From positions 16,704,062-16,768,061 of the forward strand of contig CP092874.1 in NCBI GenBank assembly GCA_030710605.1: a stretch of DNA of 64,000 nt, in the 5' to 3' direction. The stretch's first letter is position 1. Each line of letters begins with the position of its first letter. This stretch comes from Cordylochernes scorpioides (Eukaryota; Arthropoda; Arachnida; Pseudoscorpiones; Chernetidae). The notes under the pieces are model-generated. The model did not search any database. It was not told the origin of the DNA and saw only the letters and a program-made list of their open reading frames with translations. The position numbers and the translations under genes are program-made. Of the stretch, positions 10,461 through 21,147 are shown piece after piece.

Positions 10461-12326
10461 TTATAGAGAAGGAAAAAAAAACGACATTTTTTATGATGGT
10501 AGGTTATTGTAATAGTTTAGAGTTAGGTTAGTTGTATTTTGGGCAACAGAATTCAAAACATTAAGGAAACTATATGTAAAATAGGTCAAGAATTTTAATA
10601 CATAATTTGTCGTATATAGAAATTACAAGAAAACGACCATTAAGTGCGTTTTTTTAAAGATATAGCTTATATTTCTTTCGGTATATATGTCACAGCTTTT
10701 CTTCTTTTTTTTATTATTAATAAACAGTTACAAATATAAGATTAATAGATTTCTTTGTAAAACATATTTTAGAAACCCACAGTAAGCCTTTGTTGTATAT
10801 ATATTAATTAATTGTTACCACAGAGTGTGTGTAAGCTCACAGGTAAATAGGCGCTAACCAAAAGGAAAAAAGTTCCTTTGTTTAATAATAGTTTCCCTTT
10901 TATATTTTGTTCTCTCTCTTGTAAATCAATAAATATAATGTTTAATTAATAATTATTGGAATCAGTTTCATTAAAAATTCTAGGCAAAGTCAACAGCCTT
11001 GAATCGTCTAACTCTTTATTTTAATTAAAATTTTTCTATCGTTTTTTTAAACATTTCTAGAACAACAAAAAAAAACGTCTAAATAATGCATAAATACATC
11101 TTAATTTTCGTACAAAAGAATATAAAAGCTAGCTGATAATTATAGCATTGAAATCAATAGGGTGGAAACAATATTTCAATTACACTCATCTATTACAATA
11201 TGTATTTTATTCTTCCAAACGACGCCATAATCGTTTTGCGCGGGAATTCAAAATGGCGGAATAAATGAGCAGAAAATGATGGTTTAAAGAAGAGATCGCT
11301 GGGTAATTGGACATATGCAATTACGTCATGATGAATGGTGGTCGTCTGCAATTTTATAGAATTAAATACGTTAATAGACAAAGCATCCGTGCGCTTTTTT
11401 TTATCATGAATATTTCTTTACTTGCTATAATCGGTGCTTAATTAATTGTATGGAAATTTGAATATTTAAACCCTGTGAAACAAAATGGCATCACTTCTAT
11501 TTACCAAATCTGTAAATAGATAAATATTTTTTAAAATATGTAAATAGAGATTTTAATTTTCTTGAAAATATAAATAATTCTTTATAAAATTATAGGAAAA
11601 AATTTTAAAAAATTTTAGCGGCTTCCAAATATTAACTTTTCATATTTTCATTATAAGTTTTAATTTGTTTAATAACTATTTAATTCAAATATTAAATTAT
11701 TGATCTTATAAATATATAATGCTCATAAAATATACTTTATTAAAATTATATAAATTACATTAATATCATATTATTTGTTGTCATATTAATATAATAAAAT
11801 AATTATACATCATTCTAAATATATAAATCATATATAATAATTATCTATAATTTATCAAACACATATATCTAACATTTTATAATTTAGAAATGATATTTGA
11901 CCACACACACAGACACAGATACAAAAAAGAACATCAACATGTAGTATACAACAATACTCCCGATAATTTATATTAAATAAATGTAATTAAAGGTTGATTT
12001 TACAATAAATAATTTGTTATTTGACTCCGCCTAGAATTCCATGCCGCCCACAAATTATTATCTGTTAATTATTTTTATACTTTATATTGAGCTTTTATAT
12101 TTTATTTTAGGTTATATTATACACTTGAAACGTATTTACATATTTGATTTTATATATATTATAATCCTGAAGTAACAACTAAATCATTCTTTTATGTTTT
12201 CATTCCACTAACATCTTCTGTAATGTATAATGACCATAACCCAAAACAGTTGTGAACAGATTATATAATTCAATTAAAATGAAAAAAAGATGAAAGTTTA
12301 ATTATATACAAATATACTATATTGCA
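10461..12326. other. AT-rich spacer, no gene seen
   Basis: Shared with copy B except 11610-12055, which is missing there. The part 11530-11900 is almost pure A/T. No ORF, hairpin or tandem structure beyond low complexity was recognised. Confidence 0.5.
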
Positions 12327-13031
12327 TATACACTCATGGACAAAACATAAGAAAGTTGTATCTTTTACCATGTATATCGGGATTCAGACAATAACTCTGA
12401 AATATATTACAGTGACCTTTATTGAAGACACACGTGATAACCAAGTGTATATACACTCATGGACAAAACTTAAGGAAGTTGTACCTTTTAGCATATATAT
12501 CGGGATTCAGACAATAACTCTGAAAAATATTACAGTGACCTTTATTGAAGACACACGAGATAACCAAGTGTATATACACTCATGGACAAAACTTAAAGAA
12601 ATTGTACCTTTTAGCATATATATCGGGATTCAGACAATAACTCTGAAAAATATTACAGTGACCTTTATTGAAGACACACGAGATAACCAAGTGTATATAC
12701 ACTCATGGACAAAACTTAAGGAAGTTGTACCTTTTAGCATATATATCGGGATTCAGACAATAACTCTGAAAAATATTACAGTGACCTTTAATGAAGACAC
12801 ACGAGATAACCAAGTGTATATACACTCATGGACAAAACTTAAGGAAGTTGTACCTTTTAGCATGTATATTGGGACAATAACTCTGGAAGATAATACAGTG
12901 ACCTTTATTGAAGATACACAAGATAACCAAGTGTGGACAAAAAATTGCCTCTGTTTCCTTAAAAAAAAAAAAATTAGACGACCAACGACATCAAAGACTT
13001 TCCACTCCTTAAGTTTTGTCCCTGAGTGTAT
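12327..13031 (+). mobile_element. 123-bp TIR-satellite element, about five units
   Basis: Begins TATACACTCATGGACAAAAC, holds about five 117-123-bp units, then the foot with oligo-A and 'gacatcaaagactttccac', and ends with the inverted terminal sequence TTAAGTTTTGTCC...GAGTGTA. The 246-codon apparent ORF is a consequence of the 41-codon period. Confidence 0.9.
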
Positions 13032-13354
13032 TTTATATACAGGTAACACTAGTACGACTTGAGATATATATGATCAGAATGTATAGTACCAAAATATAGC
13101 ACAAAGATTATAAATTTAAGACGAAATTTAACAAAAAAGAGAGAGAGGTTATGAATTCACTATTAGGGTTAAAGATCTAAGAAAGGATTATTTATTTGCT
13201 ACGTGATATTAGATGTATTTCTTTATTTCTGGTACTTAAACACAAGGAAAGACATTTTAAAATATTGTCATATAGAAAATTTGGAAAGACAAACTTCAGG
13301 ATGACACGGAAATTTATTTGAGACAAGTAACAACAAAAAAATTTTTTTTTTTTC

Positions 13355-13654
13355 GCTTATCCCTAGTACACGTGGTACAGGCCATGATAATCATGGTGGG
13401 TAGTTAGCGACTGCTTTTTACTGTAAGCGCACCACATGTCTACACATATGAAAAGCAGTTCAACTTTGCACTTACAAATGTGCCAGAGCCCCGTTTGGTT
13501 ACTTGCACTCGCTGGTGGGGTTGGACTTTTGCAAGAATCGTGGGCCATTGGAGCATTTTATTTTTTTAAACAGAAAAAGTGTCCAATGCGGGAATCGAAC
13601 CCGGGTCGTAGTGGTCGAAAACCAAACGGTTTAACCAGCCTTCCACCGACCCCC
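13355..13654 (-). mobile_element. tRNA-derived SINE, family 1
   Basis: On the minus strand: a tRNA-like head with box B GGTTCGATTCC (within 13590-13610), a body, then a 3' end with the palindrome CCATGATTATCATGG, CACGTGTACTAGGGATAAGC and an A-rich tail. Other copies: 16531-16835 and 43077-43376 (minus), 20032-20337 and 20371-20680, 44968-45265 and 45299-45606. The length of about 300 bp and Pol III promoter boxes support a SINE. Confidence 0.85.
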
Positions 13655-13982
13655 TAAAACATTTATAAAACACAAGAGGAGCAATGAGGGAATTTTGCAG
13701 AACGGGTAGTTGGTGATCTATGGATACACTCCAGGAGTCTGGGTTACCTTTATGTTACTACTTTAGTATCAAAATATAAATAATTTAAATATTAATAAAC
13801 TGTAAATGTAAAATCTAATAAATACTTAGCTACAATAGTTCATACCAAATTTAGTCAGTTGTATGATCATTGATATTGAGTTTATTTTGAAGGAAAGAGT
13901 TGACGATACAATTTTCTCTATTGGTTTTATAAAACTCACGAAATAAAAAACAACTAGCAATACATTTGTCTATTGTAAGTTT
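13655..13982. other. No gene seen
   Basis: AT-rich sequence between a SINE and a partial TIR-satellite. Nothing recognised. Confidence 0.4.
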
Positions 13983-14196
13983 TATATACATATCCACTCA
14001 TAGAAAAAAACTTAAGGAAGTTGTACCTTTCAGCATGTATATCGGGATTGAGACAATAACTCTGAATTATATTACTGTGACCTTTATTGAAGACACACGA
14101 GATAACCAAGTGTATATACACTCATGGACAAAACTTAAGGAAGTTGTACCTTTCAGCATGTATACGGGTACAATAACTCTGAAAGATATTACACTA
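13983..14196 (+). mobile_element. Truncated 123-bp TIR-satellite element
   Basis: About one and a half units, breaking off inside GATATTACA without a foot or right terminal repeat. Confidence 0.8.
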
Positions 14197-14689
14197 TTAC
14201 TTTCTGATACCACCCACTATTTAAGATCGTTATACAAAAGGAAGGAGATTTGATACTAGAGAGTCCATCATAGCGGATTCGAAAAATGTCTTGAAGAACA
14301 TCCCGAAAGATGCCTTTTCTAAATGTTTTAAATCATGGGAGAAGAGATGGAAATTATGTATAGATGCGGGAGGGGACTTATTTGAAAAAATACTAATAAA
14401 AAATGTTTAATCATTCTATTTTTTCTTTATTTTTGACCAGTCTCATTATTTATTGGACATACCTTGTATAGTGATTGAAACGGGAAATTTCTTTTTGTGG
14501 AACATAAAAACTGTCTGAAAGCCAGTTGCTTTCAACTTTGAGTTCAAAATCCATGAAGATAGAACTCACCGTTATCCTTAGAAGTCTTTAATCTCAATAT
14601 ATATATATTTTATAAAGCAATAACGCTCTATCTTTATATAATAAATAAAGGCATTAAAAAAGAGTCACGAATGTCTGTTTTATACATAA

Positions 14690-15250
14690 AACAAACTTCT
14701 ACTGTCCTTACTGCGATGGGAAAATATTTGGAGGGCTTGGCTCATCGGTCGTCCAATACAGTATTAGAGCTCTACCTTACAACCCTGAACACTCGGATTT
14801 TCCTGTAAAATCTCTTAAAGATTTCTTGAAAAAGACATGGCCCACCTGTGCTGTGTGAGCAGAAGAGCTTAAATTGACCTGTTCCATATGTAAATACCTG
14901 TTTTCTTTCCTCTTTTCGCTCTCCACTTCTCCCATCCATATTTCCAATTTTTTTTTCTTTCTTATATATATATATTTTTTATTTTTTCTTATAATCTGTA
15001 TATATTTACCATATGTATATAATCTTTCTCCATTTTTTATTTCCCACTTTCATAGGTTTCTCCGTCTTGTAACCCCAAGGAGAATCCTCTGTAAGACCTG
15101 TGTGTCTTAATAAAGGCTTTTGTGTGTGTGTGTATTAGAGCTCTAAGAGAAGCGGTCTGATAAATTAAATTGGCGAAACCGCTGAAAGGGTTCACCACTG
15201 ATGAGCCAAGCCCTCCCAATATTCTTATATCGCAGTAAGGATAGTAGAAG
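14690..15250. mobile_element. TIR MITE family E, split by a LINE
   Basis: The left arm (CTACTGTCCTTACTGCGATG...GGAGGGCTTGGCTCATC) and right arm (GATGAGCCAAGCCCTCCCAA...CGCAGTAAGGATAGTAG) are reverse complements over about 50 bp. A LINE interrupts the element. Single arms or other copies occur near 7180, 7950-8045, 8246, 16890-17045, 26803, 35055, 36110-36215, 43440-43560, 45953-46070 and 60915-61110. The intact right half includes GCGGTCTGATAAATTAAATT. Confidence 0.7.
14775..15131 (+). mobile_element. 5'-truncated LINE insertion with 14-bp TSD
   Basis: Exact 14-bp direct repeats GTATTAGAGCTCTA flank this 357-bp insert (14761-14774, 15132-15145). It opens with a 27-codon frame ending DFLKKTWPTCAV-stop and ends AATAAAGGCTTTTGTGTGTG, a polyadenylation-like signal followed by a (TG)n tail. 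This is the expected structure of a 5'-truncated LINE. The same insertion is at 40952-41312 in copy B, so it predates the duplication. The clade is unknown. Confidence 0.8.
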
Positions 15251-15310
15251 TTTGTTTTGTGTATAAAAGAAACATTCATACTTAAATGCTTTCATTTACT
15301 ATATATAATT

Positions 15311-15661
15311 ATCTAAAAGACAAAGGTCGCCTCCCCCGTCAAAATAGACGTCAAAACTAGACACCATCTATTGACCGTCACCGCTAACTAGCGGCCTCAG
15401 ATCGGTGACAAAGCCACAACACCAACTTTGGCAAACTGAGAAACGTCCACCTAGAGACCATGGTTTCGGGCTAATGGCCCTCGTCAGTCTAGGGCGGACT
15501 TTATTCCATGAGATCCACACGGGATCTAATGGAATCTTAACAATCTACCAAAGAGGTGTTTAAATGGGAGAGTGGCTGGGCCATATCTATGGCGAAAATA
15601 TAGATGGCGTCTAGCTTTGACGTCTATTTTGACGGGAGAGGCGACCTTTGTCTTTTTAGAT
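15311..15661. mobile_element. TIR element carrying a hammerhead motif
   Basis: The left end ATCTAAAAGACAAAGGTCGC and right end GCGACCTTTGTCTTTTTAGA are inverted repeats. The homology continues inward through GACGTC-containing sequence and CACCATCTATTGACC on the left arm. About 350 bp. Relatives are 41491-41770 (right arm lost) and 24509-24655 (one side only). Confidence 0.7.
15449..15495 (-). ncRNA. Hammerhead ribozyme motif, family B
   Basis: Minus strand, in order: stem I 5' strand CCTAGA, core CTGACGA, stem II GGGC-CATTA-GCCC, GAAA, CCATGG (stem III, a self-complementary hexamer or 2 bp in cis), UC, then stem I 3' strand TCTAGG, a perfect 6-bp match. The predicted cleavage is between 15455 and 15456 (plus-strand numbering). 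All conserved core bases expected of a hammerhead are present. Activity is inferred. Confidence 0.7.
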
Positions 15662-15773
15662 CAATATTGTCCCGGCAAAATTTCCATCTATATATAATTA
15701 TGTTTATTGATTAGAGTACACGTATAGAGAGAGAGGGAGATTTTGGTGCATGAGAGGAAAGGGGAACTAAATA

Positions 15774-16026
15774 TAGTTAAACCTGTCTATAGCGCCCCCT
15801 CTTGGGACTCACCAAAATAGGGTGCTATAGAGAGGGGGTGCTATTGACAGGTTACTTTTAATGTAAATCGCATTGTACTACGTATTTAAAATCGGGCGCT
15901 ATAGAGAGGAAGGCGCTATTTAGAGGGGGTGCTATAGACAGGTTACTTTTAATGTAAATCGCATCGTTACTACGTATTTAAAATCGGGCGCAATAGAGAG
16001 GAGGGCGCTATAGACAGGTTTAACTG
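15774..16026. mobile_element. pogo/Tigger-like MITE with internal repeats
   Basis: Ends AGTTAAACCTGTCTATAGCG and CGCTATAGACAGGTTTAACT are inverted repeats. CAGTTAAACC-type ends resemble those of pogo/Tigger elements of the Tc1/mariner group. The interior holds tandem subrepeats (TTACTTTTAATGTAAATCGC and GGGCGCTATAGAGAGG). Copy B has two such elements. Confidence 0.7.
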
Positions 16027-16440
16027 TGAATATTATTATGATAGAGGACGGCACAGAGAGAAGATGGTGACACATAAAACCGTGAAGCGTTGGTGACATG
16101 TGAGCGACCAGCGCTGTGACAAGTGGGAGATCAACGTTCCACTCCAGAACCACCAGCGGCTTGGATGACCCTCCAACGAGATCGAGGTCGGGCCGAGCCA
16201 TTGGTGACAAACTTGGCGGAAAATTCAAACAATGGTCCTTTCATCTCTCTTATTGATTGTCAAGCCTTTCTCCTCGCGTGCCTTTTGTCGAGCGGGAAAG
16301 TCTTGATGGCCGTTTATTCCTTTTCTTCTCTTTTCCCCCATCTTCGCTTGAACTCTCATAAAATTCTTTTATATTCGTTTCTGTTTGTACATGCTCTGAT
16401 AATGCAGAGAGTGATAATTAGTAATGTTTAGTATTAATAA
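16027..16440. other. Conserved block of unknown nature
   Basis: Nearly identical in copy B (42557-42970). Open frames on both strands (102 codons plus, 98 codons minus) are kept in both copies, but they overlap and show no domain I recognise. The minus frame contains ARPDLDLVGGSSKPLVVLEW. Coding status is undecided; a repeat fragment is as likely. Confidence 0.3.
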
Positions 16441-16530
16441 TATAAATTACTACTTATTATTTGGGGAAGAGCATCATTGCTTGATACAAATATTTATATG
16501 TAATTCTACTGTCCTAAAAGTTTTTTTTTT

Positions 16531-16835
16531 GCTTATCCCTAGTACACGTGGTACAGACCATGATAATCATGGTGGGTAGAAGGCGACTGCTTTTACTGTA
16601 AGTGCACCACTTGTCTACACATGTGAAAAGCAGTTCGACTTTGCACTTACAAATAAATATGCCAGAATCCCGTTTGGTTACTTGCACTATCTGGTTGAGT
16701 TGGTCTTTTGCAAGAATAGGGGGACATTGAAGCCATTTTTTTTTTAATCAGAAAAAAATGCCCAATGCGGGAATCGAACCCGGGTCGTAGCGGTCGTAAA
16801 CTAACGGTTTATACCAGCCTTCCACTGACCCCCCC
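16531..16835 (-). mobile_element. tRNA-derived SINE, family 1
   Basis: Same structure as 13355-13654 with an intact GGTTCGATTCC box B on the minus strand. Shared with copy B at 43077-43376. Confidence 0.85.
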
Positions 16836-17270
16836 ACTGTCCTAAAAAATTATGTCCATAATTTTCTTGAAAAAAAATTCTAAGATTCCACTCTTCATTG
16901 CAGCAATATATAGGTAGAATCGTCCAATACAGTATTAAAGCTCTAAGAAGCGGTCTGGTTGATTAAATTTGCGAAACCGCTGGGAGGGTTCACCACTGAT
17001 GACCAAGTCCTCCCAATATTTTTCATCGTAGTAAGGACAGTAGAGGTTTGTTTTAAATATAAAAGAAACATTCAAGCTTTAATGCTTCCAATTCTATATA
17101 CAGTTACGAGCGTCATGCGTTCTTAATAATTTTTCATCTCTGTCACCGTTTGCTTTTTTTTTTTGGAATGGCGCTCTCCTATTGGTTGGCTACGATCACG
17201 CCACCTTTGCCCCCCCCCACTCGCTTTTTGGTTTTTGTAACTATTGTGTTGGAGCGGGTCGCTCCTTAAA

Positions 17271-17405
17271 TAAATGCATATATTAGTTAATAACTAAATG
17301 GAATCCTCTCTTTCTTTTTCCCAGTAAGAGACGCCTACGGAAGCCAACAGTACATAGACAGATAAAGCACATAGGCTATAGTTATTAACTAATATATGCA
17401 TTTAT
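17271..17405. repeat. Inverted repeat, 27-bp arms
   Basis: TAAATGCATATATTAGTTAA at 17271 is mirrored as a reverse complement at 17379-17405, about 81 bp between the arms. It lies upstream of the Helitron-type end at 17497 and may be part of the same element. Confidence 0.7.
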
Positions 17406-17460
17406 ATAAGGCGCCAATTTATAATTGTAACAAATAGTATTTGAATCAAAACATTCAATC

Positions 17461-17497
17461 GGGTAAAACACGGGCGTTGCCCGGGTCATTCGGCTAG
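17461..17497 (+). mobile_element. Helitron 3' terminus
   Basis: A GC hairpin (CGGGCGTTGCCCG) is followed by GGTCATTCGG and CTAG|T. This is a plus-strand Helitron-type end of a different subfamily from 798-1291. The 5' TC end was not located. Confidence 0.5.
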
Positions 17498-17657
17498 TTA
17501 TTATATATTGATGAAACGTTATCGCCTCATATAAATTACTGATAATTAGTAGAATTAAGATTAATTAGTGAGAGAGAGAGTGCTAGTAATGATATACTTT
17601 ATTTTTCATCAAGATCACAAGTTTTTCTCTAAAAAGTGTAGCGAATGGTCAGTCTAT

Positions 17658-18345
17658 TTACATATTTTTATTTACAACTTCAATATATAACAACAGTAAA
17701 AGTAAACAAAGATATTTACATTTGTTATCTTGACTCCTGGTCAGTGCTGTGGCCCTTGCCGTTATGGTCCCCTGATGTCCTGCAGTCTTTCTATGACTGG
17801 TGGTTCCTCGATAATATGATCCCCTGGCCTTGATCCATTCTTGTCTGTCAGGTGTCATCTGCTTTAGGTCGTTCTCCTGGATCTCTTCTATGGTCGTCGT
17901 ATCCCTGTGCTCCATGTCCGGTGTTCCTCGTCTTCACACGCCAGCTCCCTTCATCGTTCCAACAATCTATCCATGGCTTCCATTTCTTTATTTCTCTGTA
18001 ACTTATCGTGAGGTTCATTCTTCTTTTCTGTTGAGATCATTTCCATCGTCTTTTTTAGCACCAAGGATTGAATATATGCGAAGTCCCATTTTCTTATGTT
18101 TATTTCCTTTCTATATTGTTTGTTATATTTGGTTACTATTCTATCCCATGTTAAGACTATCGGCACTACTTTTACGGGCATTTTTTCGTTTTGGGCCATT
18201 TCCCTCGCCAGTAGCTGGTATTTTCTCTTTTTTTTTTTTGTCAGCTCCGTAGTTTGGATATTGTCTTGGGAGGTAACGCCTATCTCTATGATTGTTATGT
18301 CTTTTTTATTTTGTCATATACTATTATATCAAGTTTGTTAGCATA
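17658..18345 (-). pseudogene. Non-LTR retrotransposon C-terminal remnant
   Basis: Minus-strand frames read KLDIIVYDKI, then (after a -1 frameshift) ITIIEIGVTSQDN, then VVPIVLTWDRIVTKYNKQYR and AYIQSLVLKKTMEMIS. An (R/K)PDI...IIEVG spacing followed by LTWDGVVTKYH is what I know from the C-terminal region of restriction-endonuclease-type LINEs. Here P is replaced by L, and at least two frame breaks are present. A further frame at 17658-17915 may be its tail. Present only in copy A. Confidence 0.5.
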
Positions 18346-18639
18346 ATATTAATAATAATAATTCGTTTAAATTAAATCATCCAGAGAAGGGTTTTTTTAA
18401 TGAGAGATTACACGTAATTTATCTAGCATATTCGGGTTTAAAGAAGGCCCTTCTAAAGAGAAAGAGAACTATATTAAAATATTAGAAACAAAGGATTAAT
18501 TTATTTTGAGTATTTAGCTTGTGTGTAGTGTAATAGAAAAATAATTAATTTAGAGATATAGCGATCAGTGTTAATAATAATATAATTTGTAATAGTTTGT
18601 GTGTAGTAGTAATAATTACTAATTCAATTCAAGTTTATA

Positions 18640-18925
18640 ATACAATATAATACCGCTTATGATTGTAGAACGACATTTGAAAATTATCCAGCATGTGTTT
18701 CTTTTGAAGTAAAAATCGAAATTCATTTTAAGGGGAGAAATAACGATTATTTCTAACCTTAGGGATGAAGTATAAAATAATGAATTAAGAAGAGTAATGA
18801 TAAATGGAAAAATAAATCTTAAAATAAGGTTAGAAATAATCGTTATTTCTCCTTAAAATAAATTTCGATTTTGTTCAAAAGAAACACATGCGGGATAATT
18901 TTAAATGTCGTTCTACAATTAAAGC
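18640..18925. repeat. Fold-back element, about 130-bp arms
   Basis: TTGTAGAACGACATTTGAAA through CGATTATTTCTAACC is followed, after about 60 bp, by its reverse complement. The sequence is the body of SINE family 2 in two orientations. Long near-perfect arms predict a strong hairpin. Confidence 0.85.
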
Positions 18926-19478
18926 TTGTATTCAAGTAAGTGTGTTAAATGTATATATAACACAAACAGCAATAATATAACACCAAAACATTTTTCTATT
19001 CTTAATAGGGGGGAAATTAAGGCAGAAAAATAAGATTTTACACAAAAATGGCCATTTTTGTTTATCCGCACAACGTGATTGGAATCAGGGGTTCACGGTT
19101 GACATTTATGACATTCTGAGACATTTTCTGACAGACGACACCTCTAATATTTCACCAGACGAGACTTTTGTGGCATGTTGGACACACGTGATGTAGAGGT
19201 ATGTATGTACCTCACGCATGCTTTTCAAGAAAAACTTAAATCTTTTTACCCCTTTTAATTTACTGTCTCGTTTTTTTTTTATATATAAGATCAGGAAAAG
19301 GTTAATCCCTTTTTTTAAAGTGGAGCTCACTGAGATAAAATCTGAAATCATCCATACTAACCTCTCCAGAAGTTAAAAAGGCGAGGCTGATATTGAGATC
19401 TAATTTGTTGATAATTCGAATATAGGTGTGCGTGTTTTGGGGACCCTAATTCGAATCGCCGAATTTTATAGTTTATTA

Positions 19479-19711
19479 TATACACACTCATAGACAAAAC
19501 TTAAGGAAGTTGTACCTTTTAGCATATATATCTGATTTCAGACAATAACTCTGAAATATATCACAGTGACCTTTATTGAAGACACACGAGATAACCAAGT
19601 GTGAACAACATTACCTCTGTCTCCTTCAACAACAACAACAAAAAAAAAAAAACAGACGACCGGTGATATCAAAGACTTTCCATTTCCTTAAGTTTTTTTT
19701 AATGAGTATAT
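19479..19711 (+). mobile_element. 123-bp TIR-satellite element, single-unit copy
   Basis: The simplest complete member: left terminal repeat (ACTCATAGACAAAACTTAAG), a single internal unit, the foot (GAACAACATTACCTCTGTCT, oligo-A, 'gatatcaaagactttcca') and a decayed right end. At 233 bp it looks like the basic MITE from which the arrays grew. Confidence 0.8.
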
Positions 19712-20031
19712 GAGAAGGTTACTTATTTTTAAATTTTTGCAAGTGTCGATTTTTTTTTCCACTTATACATTTCTCTCACTGTGGGGTGGCCTAAATAATA
19801 CAATATTTTGAAATGTGATTGTAAAATATAATCATTTATTTTTCTAAAAATATCGCGCAATCCATAAGATTCAACATCAAAATAAAAAACGGCGCATCTC
19901 TTGGATCTTGAAACGTATTGCTACGATATTGGTACGTATTGATGAGTGAAAAAAAAAAAAAACGTTGTATTGTTGAATTTTTTATCACAAGTGACCTGTC
20001 CTTTTTAGCACCCATATTTTTTTCTTTTTTT

Positions 20032-20337
20032 GCTTATCCCTAGTACACGTGGTACAGGCCATGATAATCATGGTGGGTAGAGGTAGTCTACTGCTTTTAC
20101 TGTAAGTTCACCACATGTCTACATATATGAAAAGCAGTTCGACTTTGCACTTACTAATGTGCCTGAGCCCTGTTTGGTTACTTACACTCGCTAGTGGGGT
20201 TGGACTATTTGCAAGAATCGGGGGCCATTGGAGAATTTTTTTTTTTTAACAGAAAAAAAAAAGTGCCCAATACGGGAATCGAACCCGGGTCTTAGCGGTC
20301 GAAAACCAACGGTTTAGACCATCCTTCCACCGACCGT
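20032..20337 (-). mobile_element. tRNA-derived SINE, family 1, left member of a head-to-head pair
   Basis: The tRNA-like head lies at the right end (GGTTCGATTCC on minus near 20279). A second copy in the opposite orientation starts 33 bp further on. Confidence 0.85.
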
Positions 20338-20370
20338 CATAGCACAGCTATATATATCACATATATAAAC

Positions 20371-20680
20371 CGGGGTCGGTGGAAGGCTGGTTAAACCGTT
20401 TGGTTTTCGACCACCGGGTCCTAGCGATTCCCGCATTGGACACTTTTTTCTGTTAAAAAAATGCTCCAATGGCCCCATTTCCTGCAAAAGTCCAACCCCA
20501 CCAGCGAGTGCAAGTAACCAAACGGGGCTCTGGCACATTTGTAAGTGCAAAGTCGAACTGCTTTTCAAATGTGTAGACATGTGGTGCACTTACAGTAAAA
20601 GCAGTCGCCTACTTCTACCCACCATGATTATCATGGCCTGTACTACGTGTCCTAGGAATAAGCAAAAAAAAAAAAAAAAA
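20371..20680 (+). mobile_element. tRNA-derived SINE, family 1, right member of a head-to-head pair
   Basis: Starts GGGGTCGGTGGAAGGCTGG and ends CCTAGGAATAAGC plus oligo-A. Box B is altered (the copy has ACCGGGTCCTAGCGATTCCC), so its promoter is probably dead. The pair is conserved in copy B (44968-45265 and 45299-45606). Confidence 0.85.
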
Positions 20681-20937
20681 CATGTATAAACCGTCAATAG
20701 AAGTTTTACCGAGTACATGTTTGCGCGGGCAGAAAGCATAAGTACCGTAAAAAGCCGACGAATGTGTTTGCCATCTAAATCTGGAAGGAATTCTAAAGTT
20801 AAACATGTTTGTTTACGCTTCGTCCACATTTGGGGAGATCATGTTAATATCTATCACACTTCACATGGATGGAAAATATAAAACTTTACATACACATATT
20901 GTATATGTTGGTGAAAGATACCATGGCCAAATATATA

Positions 20938-21036
20938 CATTTATAATACAATATAATGCGGCTTATAATTGTAGAACGACATTTGAAAATTATCCCGCAT
21001 GTGTTTTATTATAAGCCGCATTATATTGTATTATAA
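20938..21036. repeat. Short palindrome of the fold-back family
   Basis: TTTATAATACAATATAATGC and its reverse complement bound about 100 bp containing GTAGAACGACATTTGAAAAT. Counterpart at 46236-46335 in copy B. Confidence 0.75.
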
Positions 21037-21072
21037 ATTACTTTATATAATATTTACGAACGGAAAAATTAT

Positions 21073-21147
21073 GTCCTGGGTAGCCTAGTGGACATGGCAT
21101 CTGCCCGGTAACCGGAACACTGTGGGTTCGATTCCCATCCCTGGACA
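21073..21147 (+). mobile_element. tRNA-like head of SINE family 2
   Basis: Box A TAGCCTAGTGG (21081-21091) and box B GGGTTCGATTCCC (21124-21136) are present. GTCCTGG and CCTGGAC can form an acceptor-like stem with one mismatch. The anticodon arm does not fold properly, and a shared body (AGGTTAGAAATAATCG to CGACATTTGAAAA) follows. So this is a tRNA-derived SINE and not a tRNA gene. The element runs to about 21300. Confidence 0.65.

Noticed and set aside
12322-13062. Possible CRISPR-like array
   Set aside because: Units are contiguous with no unique spacers, and the context is eukaryotic; the arrays are satellites.
15160-15205. Hammerhead in MITE family E (GCGAAACC ... CTGATGAG, with TTGGC/GCCAA pairing)
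   Set aside because: The order would require a type II layout, but only about four bases are available for stem I, and CTGATGAG lies within the terminal inverted repeat, which explains its conservation.
16123-16431. Conserved 102-codon protein (also 42654-42962)
   Set aside because: Conservation is explained by the block duplication. An equally long frame overlaps on the other strand and no domain is seen.
17950-18252. Plus-strand frame at 17830-18252 as a membrane protein
   Set aside because: The minus strand carries recognisable LINE sequence over the same interval, so the plus frame is its shadow.
21073-21147. Functional tRNA gene
   Set aside because: Boxes A and B are good, but the anticodon arm does not fold and the same body follows both copies, so it is a SINE head.
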